This document shows, piece by piece, positions 45,939 through 58,591 of a stretch of 64,000 nucleotides of DNA. Origin of the DNA: Metaphire vulgaris (taxonomy: Eukaryota; Annelida; Clitellata; Crassiclitellata; Megascolecidae); assembly GCA_018105865.1 (NCBI GenBank), contig CM030866.1:2497691-2561690 (forward strand), in the 5' to 3' direction. The stretch's first letter is position 1. Each line of letters starts with the position of its first letter. The notes under the pieces were generated by a model. That model saw only the letters and a program-made list of their open reading frames with translations. It was not told the DNA's origin and made no database searches. The position numbers and the translations under genes were made by a program.

Positions 45939-47372
45939 TTTGTGTTCTGTTAGGAATTTGTGAATGCTGTTGGGCACAGTAGTGCAGTACCTGGCTTTAA
46001 TTAACTCTGTTACTACTCATCAGAACCTAGTAATGTTCATTCATGTAGCTATGTTGTAGACGTTGTGATTTGAAATATTTTAATTTTTCTGTCCCTTTTA
46101 TTATAATTTTACACTAAAATGTGTTTGCTTAACATGGGTTGGGTTGGGTTAGTTGCCACCCCAAAAAACTCTCATTCCTGTTAGCATATATTGATGATGA
46201 AAGTTTTCACTGGTTAGAATTTTGGGTTTTGCCGCCAATGCTTTTGTAATATACTGTATTAGTGTGTACAGAGCATGGTCTATTTATATCAAGGATAGCA
46301 TTAGTATTTGTCCAGTTATTTTCTGATTTTTATCTGACTCTTCATATTGAGCAGCATGTGGTTCATACTCACTAATTTATATGGTTGTTAGGTTGAAAAG
46401 TATGTTCCATACGTGCGTCTTTTGAGGGGTGTTATGTAGTGGCACGAGAAATTTGAAAATGACATGGGGGCAGGTGAAATGGGGTCCATGAATTGATATC
46501 TGAGGGGCTGAGGTGGCTTGTTTGGAGACAGTGAACTTTGTGTTGCTGATATTTTTGGGTGACCCAAAATCTAAAGAGGACAAGCTGGTTAAAGTGTATT
46601 TTTGGCAAATTGTATGCATTGGTCCTCTTTCTTGCACAAAAGTTGAATTTGGACGATTGGTTTGTGTCACTGTCTCTGAGGGTTGATGGTGCCTATTGTT
46701 GACAACTGAAAATGATTCTAAAGGGTCCTGGGTTTGGTATTGTCCAGTTGTCCACAGCTGCATGCAGTTGTATATTTGAATGCATATTGTGTTGTTATGT
46801 GAAATGACAGTTGAAATCAATTTTGGTGATATGGTATATGTAGTCATTTTGTTTTCTTTTGAGTATTCTCAGTTCTCTGACACTTTTGAAGTTTATGTTA
46901 AGGTGATATGTGTACTCATACTGCATGTTGTTATTGTTAGCTTGTTTTTGCATCTTTTTTAAAATCCATTTTATACTTTGTTACTTTTGAGCTGTTTTTA
47001 GTATTTTTATTTTGTTTTCTCTATTTCTTTGTGCTATTTTATCATGTGAATGTTTTAATGAACGGACATGGAAGATAATCTTGACGACATAACAGTCAGT
47101 TGTATTAATATCTTTGTAACTATTTTTCATTATGCATTTTAAAACTTTTTACAATTATCGACTGTGTGCACTTCATTTTGTGTCACTTCTGATGTCTAAG
47201 TCAATAGAAAAAATGTGTTGGATTGAAAGTGCTTATAAGCTTTGGTGTTTAGGATTTTGGATTGAAAAGAATTTGTTAAAAGTTTACATCATACTGTTAT
47301 AGAGGTTCTTATCTTAAGGAACTAACTTGACTGTTTTTGTGAAAATATTTTATCAGTAGGAGCTTTCACTGC

Positions 47373-47439
47373 TTAACCCCTTAAGTGCCGTGTTGTGAGC
47401 ACCACAGACACCATACATTCGCTGGGTGTAAAGGGTTAA
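47373..47439. mobile_element. 67-bp TTAA-flanked MITE
   Basis: TTAA + CCCCTTAAGTGCC ... GGGTGTAAAGGG + TTAA; weaker pairing than the other three. Confidence 0.4.
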
Positions 47440-47929
47440 GTTTTTGTGATGTTCTTGTCTGTTCTTTAGTTGCTACTCATTTTTTGAAGTAAAAAGTTGT
47501 TTTAGCACTAAAAGTCAAAGACTTGAGCACATCTCAAAGAATGTTCTGGTCTCATTTTGATATTATTTTAATACAGTTTTCTCATGAATATAAATCTCTG
47601 TACTGTGATTTTTATGTCTGTCTTTTAATACCATAATTCTTGCTTGATCAATCAAGTCGATCATTCTTAATTGAAATCTGTTTTGTTTAGATTTTAATTG
47701 ATTGAAGTTTGAAGCTATTGCGATTGACAAAAGTTTAGAAAGCTATGTCAACAAAAACTTGAATAACGAATTCAGCATTCCAATAAGCTGTGGCAGCCTG
47801 CAGTCTGCCAATGATAAAACTTTCAATATGTTAGTGTTAAAAAATTTGCTTTTATTTCAGAACCTGTTGCAATCAGTCTATCATTGTATTGGATTATATA
47901 TCACACATAATTTTACCTCTAGTTTTGGA

Positions 47930-48145
47930 ACTCTCTTACTCTGCCTGTAAGGTCTTCAAACGAACAAAGCACTATCAAATTAAGACTAAAAACTCGTCTC
48001 TTTCAGATAGCTTTTCCTTCATAGCCTGCTTTGTCTCCCATTGACTGATGTCTGGATTGACCTGACCTTTTATGGCGCGGATTTTAAGTACCATCGATTG
48101 ATGCCTAAGGGTATTAGAAATGGTGCTATAAAAGTGCATAATATT
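47930..48145 (+). mobile_element. L2-like LINE 3' end
   Basis: Same family as at 31 kb: decayed coding end (CACTATCAAATTAAGACTAA) and the GGTATTAGAAATGGTGC tail. Confidence 0.6.
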
Positions 48146-49019
48146 ACCTGTCGATTTACCTTTAAATTTTTCTTAATTTATATTGTAACCTTGTGAAAGC
48201 AAAATAGTCTATAGGCCATTTTTGTTTTTACGAATCTCAGGAAAAATTCTAGTGTTTGTTTGTGTCTGTATTGACTATCTGTCGAACATAGAAGCAAACT
48301 ATTAAACTATTGTGTATGAAGTGAGTGTAATGCAGGCACAAGAAAGATCAAATAATTTATCATGTGTTGTGTGTGTAGAAGTACTTGGCATTTGCTGTTT
48401 AAACCTGTAAAATTGTTACGGCAGCGTAATAAAATTATGATGTAGTTTTGCTTCACTTATTCTGTTTCTTAATTGAATGGCATGGATTTTTTCTGGGGGA
48501 GGGGGTATTCTAGAGTTACAGTGTTCAAGTATACATAGTGCATAATATTATACATAATGCATAATAGTATACATAATGCATAATAATCTCTTGATTAGCT
48601 TGTCTAGCCTTCGGGATTGACTTGATGCTTTTGCAACCTGGACTGGATTTGGTGTGTTTCTTTGCAATTATTAGTGCCACAGAATGAGTGGTTAAGTTAA
48701 ATGAACCAGTCCATTCAATCGTAAGACTACTTTAGCGTTATTACAATAATGAATCTGCATCAGTATATGGTCGCTTCAGCATGACAGCCTTAGTCAAAAA
48801 TCATGCCAATTGAACACTAGATCAAATTGTACTTTCAACCCGAAGAATAAAAGCCAACATTCGTTTTACCACCTCTGGATATGCAGGCTTGCGTATTTCC
48901 GAGTATTACTTTTGAAATCGATCGGGCTTTAATTGACAAAACCCATATTTTGTGAATATTAGCCAACGGAATGCTTATCAGTATCGGGGTAAAACTGTGG
49001 GACGCCATCTGAACCCCTT

Positions 49020-49510
49020 CAGACGGTTTATATTACAAATACGTATACCGTTGGAAAGGTCTCGACGAGTAGTATCCAACGACATAAAAATATATTTTAA
49101 AAAATTATTTTAATAATTTTATTTAGACTACAAAAATATCGCTGTTACAACGGCCCGCGTGTTTATTTTCCGTAAACCGGCAGAAGGTGTATGAATATGA
49201 ATCGCGTGACTGCGCCTGTGGTTAATCAGGCCGATGGGTTAATCTACTCACACGTGACCTGACTACAGTAATGAATATTCATATTCATGTGACTTATGCA
49301 CGAAACTTAGCGCAATAAGACAGGCGCAGTCACGCGATTCATAAATATTCATAAACCTTCTGCCGGTTTACGGGAAGTATACACGCGGGCCGTTGTAACA
49401 GCGATATTTTTATAGCCTAAATACAATTTTTAAAATAAAAAATTTTAAATATATTTTTATGTCGTTGGATACTACTCGTCGAGACCTTTCCAACGGTATA
49501 AGTATTTCTA
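49020..49510. mobile_element. Foldback element with about 190-bp arms
   Basis: Left arm about 49,031-49,222 and right arm about 49,313-49,508 are near-perfect reverse complements (for example CCGTTGGAAAGGTCTCGACG vs CGTCGAGACCTTTCCAACGG); the loop is about 90 bp. A 40-bp lead-in (GGTAAAACTGTGGGACGCC) begins at 48,991. Partial copies at 61,602-61,730 and 62,471-62,776. Confidence 0.8.
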
Positions 49511-49542
49511 ATAATAATAATAATAATTATGCACTTCTATAC

Positions 49543-49720
49543 AGTGATGGGCACTAGTTAACTAAAAAAGTTATAACTATTAGTTTAACTGAAAAAATTT
49601 AGTTGGAGCAATAGTTAACTACTTTTTTCTTAACTAGTTAAAGCAATAGTTTAACTACTTTTTAAAATAGTTACAACTAAAAGTTTAACTACTTTTTCGC
49701 CAACTATTTTTTATTATACT
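49543..49720 (+). mobile_element. hAT-like end rich in GTTAACT
   Basis: CAGTGATGGGCACTAGTTAA resembles the CAGTG.TGGGCA start of some hAT elements. The other end was not found. Confidence 0.4.
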
Positions 49721-50170
49721 GCTCATTTCTTGTTATGCTGTAGCCTTCAACCTTGTTGTGGCAGTTATTTCATCTTCTATGCTAGGCCTACTCCATTCTA
49801 TTCTGGTCCCTGCAGTGAGTGTTCTCCTCACATCTATGTTTATTTATTACTTACTAACGATCATTTCCAAAAATAATATACAATATCTATGGTAGCGATA
49901 GTGGCTACTTCCGGAATGTTGTTGCCATATTTGCTAAGTTTGAAGTTGCTAATTAATAAGTTTGACGATGAACAGTTTAATCATTAGGACGTGTTATACT
50001 GATCCGCAAGTAAAGAGTGAGAAGGCAGGGTGTAAGAACAAAACCTTCAGCGCCAGTTGTAAATACTGCATGAACTAACGAATTAGCGGTAGTGTCACAT
50101 CAAGTAAGAACTTCAGAAATCACATCAAGGCAATAGTTTATTATCTCTCTAATATTATGATGTTTCTTAT

Positions 50171-50213
<43 letters not shown>

Positions 50214-50274
50214 TAGTATAGGCCTAAATCAAAATAAAACGGCAATGTAATTGCATCAATAAAGCTTAGTAAGG

Positions 50275-50497
50275 CTATTTCAGCGGGGACAGGTCCTTAA
50301 CAAGCGGGAACCCGTTGCTCTGGAACGCTTTACCTCCATAATCGGTCTTCCTCTTTCCCTCTGGCTGATGTCTGGGTTGACCTGGTCCTCTGCGGATGGA
50401 TTTGAAGTATCATCGATTGATACAGTAATGATACCCTAGGGTATTAGAAATGCTAGGGTATTAGAACTGGTGCTATAGAAGTGCATAATTATTACTA
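50275..50497 (+). mobile_element. L2-like LINE 3' end
   Basis: Same tail as at 31 and 48 kb, with a small internal duplication of the CTAGGGTATTAGAA segment at 50,437-50,467. Confidence 0.55.
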
Positions 50498-50670
50498 GTC
50501 TTGCTGATATTGGTTTTGAACCCTCTGATATTTAATCACATTGTCTGATTTAAGTAGGCTACTGCCTGCATTAGCCTTCAGACATTACGGCGATTTCTTT
50601 ATGTTACATTGAAAGGAGTCGATTAATAACAATACTAACAAAAAGTTGCAAAATAGTTGGAAATAGTTTA

Positions 50671-50796
50671 ACTACTAACTTAATGCAGACTCTTGAATTT
50701 AACTACAAATATTTTATTTCATTTAGTGGTAGGTGGGTAAGATGGGTCCCTATTGTGACATTCAGTGTAATGTTTTTGGGGAAGATTTGTCCCATG

Positions 50797-50839
<43 letters not shown>

Positions 50840-50866
50840 CTAACTTAATGCAGACTCTTGAATTTT
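50671..50866. repeat. Direct repeat flanking an (AT)n tract
   Basis: ACTAACTTAATGCAGACTC followed by TTGAATTT occurs at about 50,673 and again at about 50,838, about 165 bp apart, with (AT)n in between. Confidence 0.7.
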
Positions 50867-51135
50867 GCTGAATAGCTATAGCTAGTAGATAGATAGATAG
50901 ATTCATTGATTGTTTCATTGATTGTTTCTTTGATTGTTTCATTGATAGATTCGTTGATTGTTTCATTGATTGATTTGTTTTTCATTTCTATATAATATAG
51001 TTTTCATTTACATTATGTTAGGGGCCTACGTGATTTTGCTGTTAATAGTAGTTACAGGAACTGTGAAGACCTCAAAGGATGATCATCGGCTCCATTACCA
51101 GCCTAAGTTTTTCACCCAATATGTTATTTCATTTG

Positions 51136-51193
<58 letters not shown>

Positions 51194-51334
51194 TTTTTTC
51201 TCTCTGCAATACATTAGTAAATAATTCAATGACTTTCAAAGCATTATTATATTTGAATGGTTTTCAGGTTTCTGATTTCAGGTTATACTTAATGAGGTTT
51301 GGATAGTGTAGAATAGAATAGGTGCATCAACTTC

Positions 51335-52170
51335 ATGGAATCACAAAGAGTTTGAGCCAACCTGCCCTCCTTCCCCACCAACCCTACCTGCCCTTCCCTC
51401 CTCCCGACAACCCTAATCTTCCCCCCCCATATTCATTGGATGGCCAGTGATGTATACTGGGGCATTTTGTTGTTGTTGTTTTCATTGTTGTTGTCATTGT
51501 ATTTGTTCTTTTTGCGAGCGTAGATTCGGCCTTTTTTCCAGCTGGCATAGGTTTCGGTGCGGCGCTAAGTTTTTGTATTTTTCTCCGACGGCCGTATTTT
51601 TTGTTTTGGGTTTATTTGTCTCTATTCAATGTACCGAGTTTGTTTCTTGTATTGTTAATTTGTTAATTCTGTACAGTTTTTCAGGGTGCACCCTGTTTGT
51701 ATTTTAATTAGTGGTATTGTAGGTTGCAGGTACAGGTACTTCATGGAACAAAGGCAGAATCACAAAGAGCTTCGAGTGGACCTGCCTTCCTCTCCCACCA
51801 ACCCTACCTGCCATTCCACCCTCTAAAAACCCTGGCCTTCCCCTCCTTCCCCCAACAACCCTGACTTTAGCCCTATACCAGTCTACTGCGGATTTCTTGT
51901 GTTTTTGTTTAGACAGAAGTTGAAGGAGACCATTTTGTTTTGTTCTTGTTCTTGCACCCTTTTTGTATTTTACTTAGTGGTATTGTAGGTTACAGGTACA
52001 GGTGCTTCGTCTTCATGGGACAAAGACAGAATCACAAAGAGCTTCGAGTGGATCTGCCCCCCTCCCCACCAACCCTACCTGCCCTCCCACCCTCTAAAAC
52101 CCTGGCCTTCCCTCCTCTTCCCCCAACAACCCTGACTTTAGCCCTATTCCAAAGGCACCTTTGTGCCTCT
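51335..52170. repeat. Three diverged tandem copies of a CT-rich unit
   Basis: AATCACAAAGAG then CCACCAACCCTACCTGCC recurs at about 51,340, 51,758 and 52,029. The last two also share GTGGTATTGTAGGTT, giving a unit of about 270 bp. Confidence 0.7.
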
Positions 52171-52723
52171 TTATACCTTTGTGTGATTTTTGCTTGGTGC
52201 TATAGTTTGTATATTGTTTATGTTGTTTTAGGGTAGTTAAGTAGGCTCCTAGTAACACCCACCATGAGCATCACTGTTGCTATAATAGTTGCTTCTGCTT
52301 GTGTTTGAATTATACTAAGATATATTTATATTTATACTATTATATATCTGTATTTATATTGTGCATGCTGATGCTTATGGTGGATATTACAGGAGGACCA
52401 GGAAGGACACTTCTGTATTTTGAGTTAAAATAGAAACTCCCAGCAAAGTAGTGTATTTTGATTTTGGTGGCATTACAATCTTTCTAAAAAATCAAGTATT
52501 TAATGACCAGTGTTCTTCAAGTTAACGATAACGGTAACTGAAAAACACCGAATAACTGTTAAAAATGTCAGTTAACTGTAACTTTAACTGTAACTGAAAA
52601 GTGATTAATAACTTATGTTATAACTGTAATAGAATAAAGTTGAAAAGTTAAGTAATAGAAAAGTTATCGAAACTGAATAATAATTTATATGTAAGTATGA
52701 TTATTAATTAGTAATGCGGTCTC

Positions 52724-55700
52724 TTTAAGTAGCTCCCTTTTCTTCACACAATGCCAACGTCAACGTTGTCTTCAGCGGCGGCGGCGGTTTTTGTGTGGGG
52801 ATGAAATGTTAAAAATAAAATTTATTTTAGTCGTATTACTTTAAGTAGCTCCTTTTTCTCACACAATGCCAACGTCAACGTTGTCTTCAGCGGCGGCGGC
52901 GGTTTTTGTGTGGGGATGAAATGTTAAAAATAAAATTTATTTTAGTCGTATTACTTTAAGTAGCTCCCTTTTTTTCACACAATGCCAACGTCAACGTTGT
53001 CTTCAGCGGCGGCGGCGGTTTTTGTGTGGGGGATGAAATGTTAAAAATAAAATTTATGTCGGTCCTAGTACTTTAAGTAGCTCCCTTTTTTCACACAATG
53101 CCAACGTCAACGTTGTCTTCAGCGGCGGCGGCGGTTTTTGTGTGGGGGATGAAATGTTAAAAATAAAATTTAAGTCGGTCCTAGTACTTTAAGTAGCTCC
53201 TTTTTTCACACAATGCCAACGTCAACGTTGTCTTCAGCGGCGGCGGCGGTTTTTGTGTGGGGATGAAATGTTAAAAATAAAATTTATTTCGGTCCTAGTA
53301 CTTTAAGTAGCTCCTTTTTTTCACACAATGCCAACGTCAACGTTGTCTTCAGCGGCGGCGGCGGTTTTTGTGTGGGGATGAAATGTTAAAAATAAAATTT
53401 ATTTTAGTCGTATTACTTTAAGTAGCTCCTTTTTCTCACACAATGCCAACGTCAACGTTGTCTTCAGCGGCGGCGGCGGTTTTTGTGTGGGGATGAAATG
53501 CTAAAAATAAAATTTATGTCGGTCCTAGTACTTTAAGTAGCTCCCTTTTTCACACAATGCCAACGTCAACGTTGTCTTCAGCGGCGGCGGCGGTTTTTGT
53601 GTGGGGATGAAATGTTAAAAATAAAATTTATTTTAGTCGTATTACTTTAAGTAGCTCCTTTTTCTCACACAATGCCAACGTCAACGTTGTCTTCAGCGGC
53701 GGCGGTGGTTTTTGTGTGGGGATGAAATGTTAAAAATAAAATTTATTTTAGTCGTATTATTTTAAGTAGCTCCTTTTTCTCACACAATGCCAACGTCAAC
53801 GTTGTCTTCAGCGGCGGCGGTTTTTTTGTGGGGGGATGAAATGTTAAAAATAAAATTTATTTTAGTCGTATTACTTTAAGTAGCTCCTTTTTCTCACACA
53901 ATGCCAACGTCAACGTTGTCTTCAGCGGCGGCGGCGGTTTTTGTGTGGGGATGAAATGTTAAAAATAAAATTTATGTCGGTCCTAATACTTTAAGTAGCT
54001 CCTTTTTCTCACACAATGCCAACGTCAACGTTGTCTTCAGCGGCGGCGGCGGTTTTTGTGTGGGGATGAAATGTTAAAAATAAAATTTATTTAGGTCCTA
54101 GTACTTTAAGTAGCTCCCTTTTTCTCACACAATGCCAACGTCAACGTTGTCTTCAGCGGCGGCGGCGGTTTTTTGTGTGGGGATGAAATGTTAAAAATAA
54201 AATTTATGTCGGTCCTAGTACTTTAAGTAGCTCCTTTTTCTCACACAATGCCAACGTCAACGTTGTCTTCAGCGGCGGCGGCGGTTTTTGTGTGGGGATG
54301 AAATGTTAAAAATAAAATTTATTTTAGTCGTATTACTTTAAGTAGCTCCCTTTTTTCACACAATGCCAACGTCAACGTTGTCTTCAGCGGCGGCGGCGGT
54401 TTTTTTGTGTGGGGATGAAATGTTAAAAATAAAATTTATTTTAGTCGTATTACTTTAAGTAGCTCCTTTTTCTCACACAATGCCAACGTCAACGTTGTCT
54501 TCAGCGGCGGCGGCGGTTTTTTGTGTGGGGATGAAATGTTAAAAATAAAATTTATTTTAGTCGTATTACTTTAAGTAGCTCCCTTTTTTCACACAATGCC
54601 AACGTCAACGTTGTCTTCAGCGGCGGCGGCGGTTTTTGTGTGGGGGATGAAATGTTAAAAATAAAATTTATTTTAGTCGTATTACTTTAAGTAGCTCCCT
54701 TTTTCTCACACAATGCCAACGTCAACGTTGTCTTCAGCGGCGGCGGCGGTTTTTGTGTGGGGATGAAATGTTAAAAATAAAATTTATTTCGGTCCTAGTA
54801 CTTTAAGTAGCTCCTTTTTTTCACACAATGCCAACGTCAACGTTGTCTTCAGCGGCGGCGGCGGTTTTTTTGTGTGGGGATGAAATGTTAAAAATAAAAT
54901 TTATTTTAGTCGTATTACTTTAAGTAGCTCCCTTTTTTCACACAATGCCAACGTCAACGTTGTCTTCAGCGGCGGCGGCGGTTTTTGTGTGGGGATGAAA
55001 TGTTAAAAATAAAATTTATGTCGGTCCTAGTACTTTAAGTAGCTCCCTTTTTTCACACAATGCCAACGTCAACGTTGTCTTCAGCGGCGGCGGCGTTTTT
55101 GTGTGGGGGATGAAATGTTAAAAATAAAATTTATTTTAGTCCTAATACTTTAAGTAGCTCCCTTTTTCACACAATGCCAACGTCAACGTTGTCTTCAGCG
55201 GCGGCGGCGGTTTTTGTGTGGGGATGAAATGTTAAAAATAAAATTTATTTAGGTCCTAGTACTTTAAGTAGCTCCCTTTTTTCACACAATGCCAACGTCA
55301 ACGTTGTCTTCAGCGGCGGCGGCGGTTTTTGTGTGGGGATGAAATGTTAAAAATAAAATTTATGTCGGTCCTAGTACTTTAAGTAGCTCCTTTTTTCACA
55401 CAATGCCAACGTCAACGTTGTCTTCAGCGGCGGCGGCGGTTTTTGTGTGGGGGATGAAATGTTAAAAATAAAATTTATTTTAGTCATATTACTTTAAGTA
55501 GCTCCTTTTTCACACAATGCCAACGTCAACGTTGTTGTCTTCAGCGGCGGCGGCGGTTTTTGTGTGGGGGATGAAATGTTAAAAATAAAATTTATGTCGG
55601 TCCTAGTACTTTTTAAGTAGCTCCTTTTTCACACAATGCCAACGTCAACGTTGTCTTCAGCGGCGGCGGCGGTTTTTGTGTGGGGATGAAATGTTAAAAA

Positions 55701-58350
55701 TAAAATTTATGTCGGTCCTAGTACTTTAAGTAGCTCCCTTTTCACACAATGCCAACGTCAACGTTGTCTTCAGCGGCGGCGGCGGCGGTTTTGTGTGGGG
55801 ATGAAATGTTAAAAATAAAATTTATTTCGGTCCTAATACTTTAAGTAGCTCCCTTTTTCTCACACAATGCCAACGTCAACGTTGTCTTCAGCGGCGGCGG
55901 CGGTTTTTGTGTGGGGATGAAATGTTAAAAATAAAATTTATTTAGGTCCTAGTACTTTAAGTAGCTCCTTTTTCTCACACAATGCCAACGTCAACGTTGT
56001 CTTCAGCGGCGGCGGCGGTTTTTGTGTGGGGATGAAATGTTAAAAATAAAATTTATGTCGGTCCTAGTACTTTAAGTAGCTCCTTTTTTCACACAATGCC
56101 AACGTCAACGTTGTCTTCAGCGGCGGCGGCGGTTTTTGTGTGGGGATGAAATGTTAAAAATAAAATTTATTTTAGTCATATTACTTTAAGTAGCTCCTTT
56201 TTTCACACAATGCCAACGTCAACGTTGTCTTCAGCGGCGGCGGCGGTTTTGTGTGGGGGATGAAATGTTAAAAATAAAATTTATGTCGGTCCTAGTACTT
56301 TAAGTAGCTCCTTTTTTTCACACAATGCCAACGTCAACGTTGTCTTCAGCGGCGGCGGCGGTTTTTGTGTGGGGATGAAATGTTAAAAATAAAATTTATT
56401 TCGGTCCTAGTACTTTTAAGTAGCTCCCTTTTTTCACACAATGCCAACGTCAACGTTGTCTTCAGCGGCGGCGGCGGTTTTTGTGTGGGGATGAAATGTT
56501 AAAAATAAAATTTATTTTAGTCCTAGTACTTTAAGTAGCTCCCTTTTTCACACAATGCCAACGTCAACGTTGTCTTCAGCGGCGGCGGCGGTTTTTGTGT
56601 GGGGATGAAATGTTAAAAATAAAATTTATTTTAGTCCTAGTACTTTAAGTAGCTCCTTTTTTTCACACAATGCCAACGTCAACGTTGTCTTCAGCGGCGG
56701 CGGCGGTTTTTGTGTGGGGATGAAATGTTAAAAATAAAATTTATTTCGGTCCTAGTACTTTAAGTAGCTCCCTTTTTCTCACACAATGCCAACGTCAACG
56801 TTGTCTTCAGCGGCGGCGGCGGTTTTTGTGTGGGGATGAAATGTTAAAAATAAAATTTATTTTAGTCGTATTACTTTAAGTAGCTCCTTTTTCTCACACA
56901 ATGCCAACGTCAACGTTGTCTTCAGCGGCGGCGGCGGTTTTTGTGTGGGGATGAAATGTTAAAAATAAAATTTATGTCGGTCCTAGTACTTTAAGTAGCT
57001 CCCTTTTTCACACAATGCCAACGTCAACGTTGTCTTCAGCGGCGGCGGCGGTTTTTGTGTGGGGATGAAATGTTAAAAATAAAATTTATTTCGGTCCTAG
57101 TACTTTAAGTAGCTCCTTTTTCTCACACAATGCCAACGTCAACGTTGTCTTCAGCGGCGGCGGCGGTTTTTGTGTGGGGGATGAAATGTTAAAAATAAAA
57201 TTTATTTTAGTCGTATTACTTTAAGTAGCTCCCTTTTTCTCACACAATGCCAACGTCAACGTTGTCTTCAGCGGCGGCGGCGGTTTTTGTGTGGGGGATG
57301 AAATGTTAAAAATAAAATTGATGTCGGTCCTAGTACTTTAAGTAGCTCCCTTTTTCTCACACAATGCCAACGTCAACGTTGTCTTCAGCGGCGGCGGCGG
57401 TTTTTGTGTGGGGATGAAATGTTAAAAATAAAATTTATTTTAGTCGTATTACTTTAAGTAGCTCCTTTTTCTCACACAATGCCAACGTCAACGTTGTCTT
57501 CAGCGGCGGCGGCGGTTTTGTGTGGGGATGAAATGTTAAAAATAAAATTGATTTCGGTCCTAGTACTTTAAGTAGCTCCTTTTTCTCACACAATGCCAAC
57601 GTCAACGTTGTCTTCAGCGGCGGCGGCGGTTTTTGTGTGGGGATGAAATGTTAAAAATAAAATTTATTTTAGTCGTATTACTTTAAGTAGCTCCTTTTTT
57701 CACACAATGCCAACGTCAACGTTGTCTTCAGCGGCGGCGGCGGTTTTTGTGTGGGGGATGAAATGTTAAAAATAAAATTTATTTTAGTCGTATTACTTTA
57801 AGTAGCTCCCTTTTCACACAATGCCAACGTCAACGTTGTCTTCAGCGGCGGCGGCGGTTTTTGTGTGGGGGATGAAATGTTAAAAATAAAATTTATGTCG
57901 GTCCTAGTACTTTAAGTAGCTCCCTTTTTCTCACACAATGCCAACGTCAACGTTGTCTTCAGCGGCGGTTTTTGTGTGGGGGATGAAATGTTAAAAATAA
58001 AATTTATTATAGTCGTATTACTTTAAGTAGCTCCCTTTTTCTCACACAATGCCAACGTCAACGTTGTCTTCAGCGGCGGCGGCGGTTTTTGTGTGGGGGA
58101 TGAAATGTTAAAAATAAAATTTATTATAGTCGTATTACTTTAAGTAGCTCCCTTTTTCTCACACAATGCCAACGTCAACGTTGTCTTCAGCGGCGGCGGC
58201 GGTTTTTGTGTGGGGGATGAAATGTTAAAAATAAAATTTATGTCGGTCCTAGTACTTTAAGTAGCTCCCTTTTTCTCACACAACGTCAACGTTGTCTTCA
58301 GCGGCGGCGGCGGTTTTTGTGTGGGGGATGAAATGTTAAAAATAAAATTT
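52724..58350. repeat. Minisatellite array, about 49 copies of a roughly 115-bp unit
   Basis: Each unit has CTTTAAGTAGCTCC, a T/C tract, TCACACAATGCCAACGTC, AACGTTGTCTTCAGC, a (GGC)3-5 run, TTTTTGTGTGGGG and ATGAAATGTTAAAAATAAAA. Copies are highly alike; variation is in homopolymer lengths, the GGC count and a 12-15 nt linker (TTTTAGTCGTATTAC, GTCGGTCCTAGTAC, TTCGGTCCTAGTAC, TTAGGTCCTAGTAC). I counted about 49 cores by hand. No unit has a long open frame. Flanks on both sides are GTTAACGGTAA-type sequence (52,505 and 58,357). Confidence 0.95.
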
Positions 58351-58404
58351 ATGTTAGTCGCAGTGTTCTCTCAGTTAACGGTAATTCTAACTAAATACCT
58401 AAAA

Positions 58405-58520
58405 TAACTGAATTCATTGGCTGCCTGTCAAACAAAGGATTGAATTCCAGATAAGTCTCATTTTCATCCCCTACCATATCTTTGGAAGCCGTCTGTATAG
58501 CATCACATTAGTTTTAAAAT
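58405..58520 (+). mobile_element. LINE fragment (WLPVKQRIEF block)
   Basis: IHWLPVKQRIEFQISLIF is the conserved segment downstream of the reverse transcriptase in CR1/L2-type LINEs. Only about 115 bp remain. Confidence 0.6.
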
Positions 58521-58591
58521 TTTACTTGTCAAATTGTCCAGGGGGGCCCGTCCCTCTCATGCTCACAGCCTCATCGCGGCGAGAGGGTGAA

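Larger units (their letters stand above)
44615..48980. other. 3' UTR or intergenic sequence
   Basis: T-rich DNA with no recognised exon. Contains an old hAT end at 45,352, an ATT tract, a TTAA MITE at 47,373 and an L2-type LINE end at about 47,930-48,145. A 156-codon open frame on the minus strand at 46,847-46,377 has no domain or homologous feature I can see. Confidence 0.5.

Noticed and set aside
46377..46847. 156-codon open frame on the minus strand
   Set aside because: Low-complexity composition, no domain, no splice context; consistent with a chance frame in T-rich DNA.
51940..52236. 98-codon open frame over the CT-rich repeats
   Set aside because: The Pro/Leu-rich reading follows from the tandem CT-rich unit and has no equivalent in the other two copies.
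52724..58350. CRISPR-like array
   Set aside because: The repeats are 115 bp, directly adjoining, with no unique spacers, and the genome is eukaryotic. It is a minisatellite.
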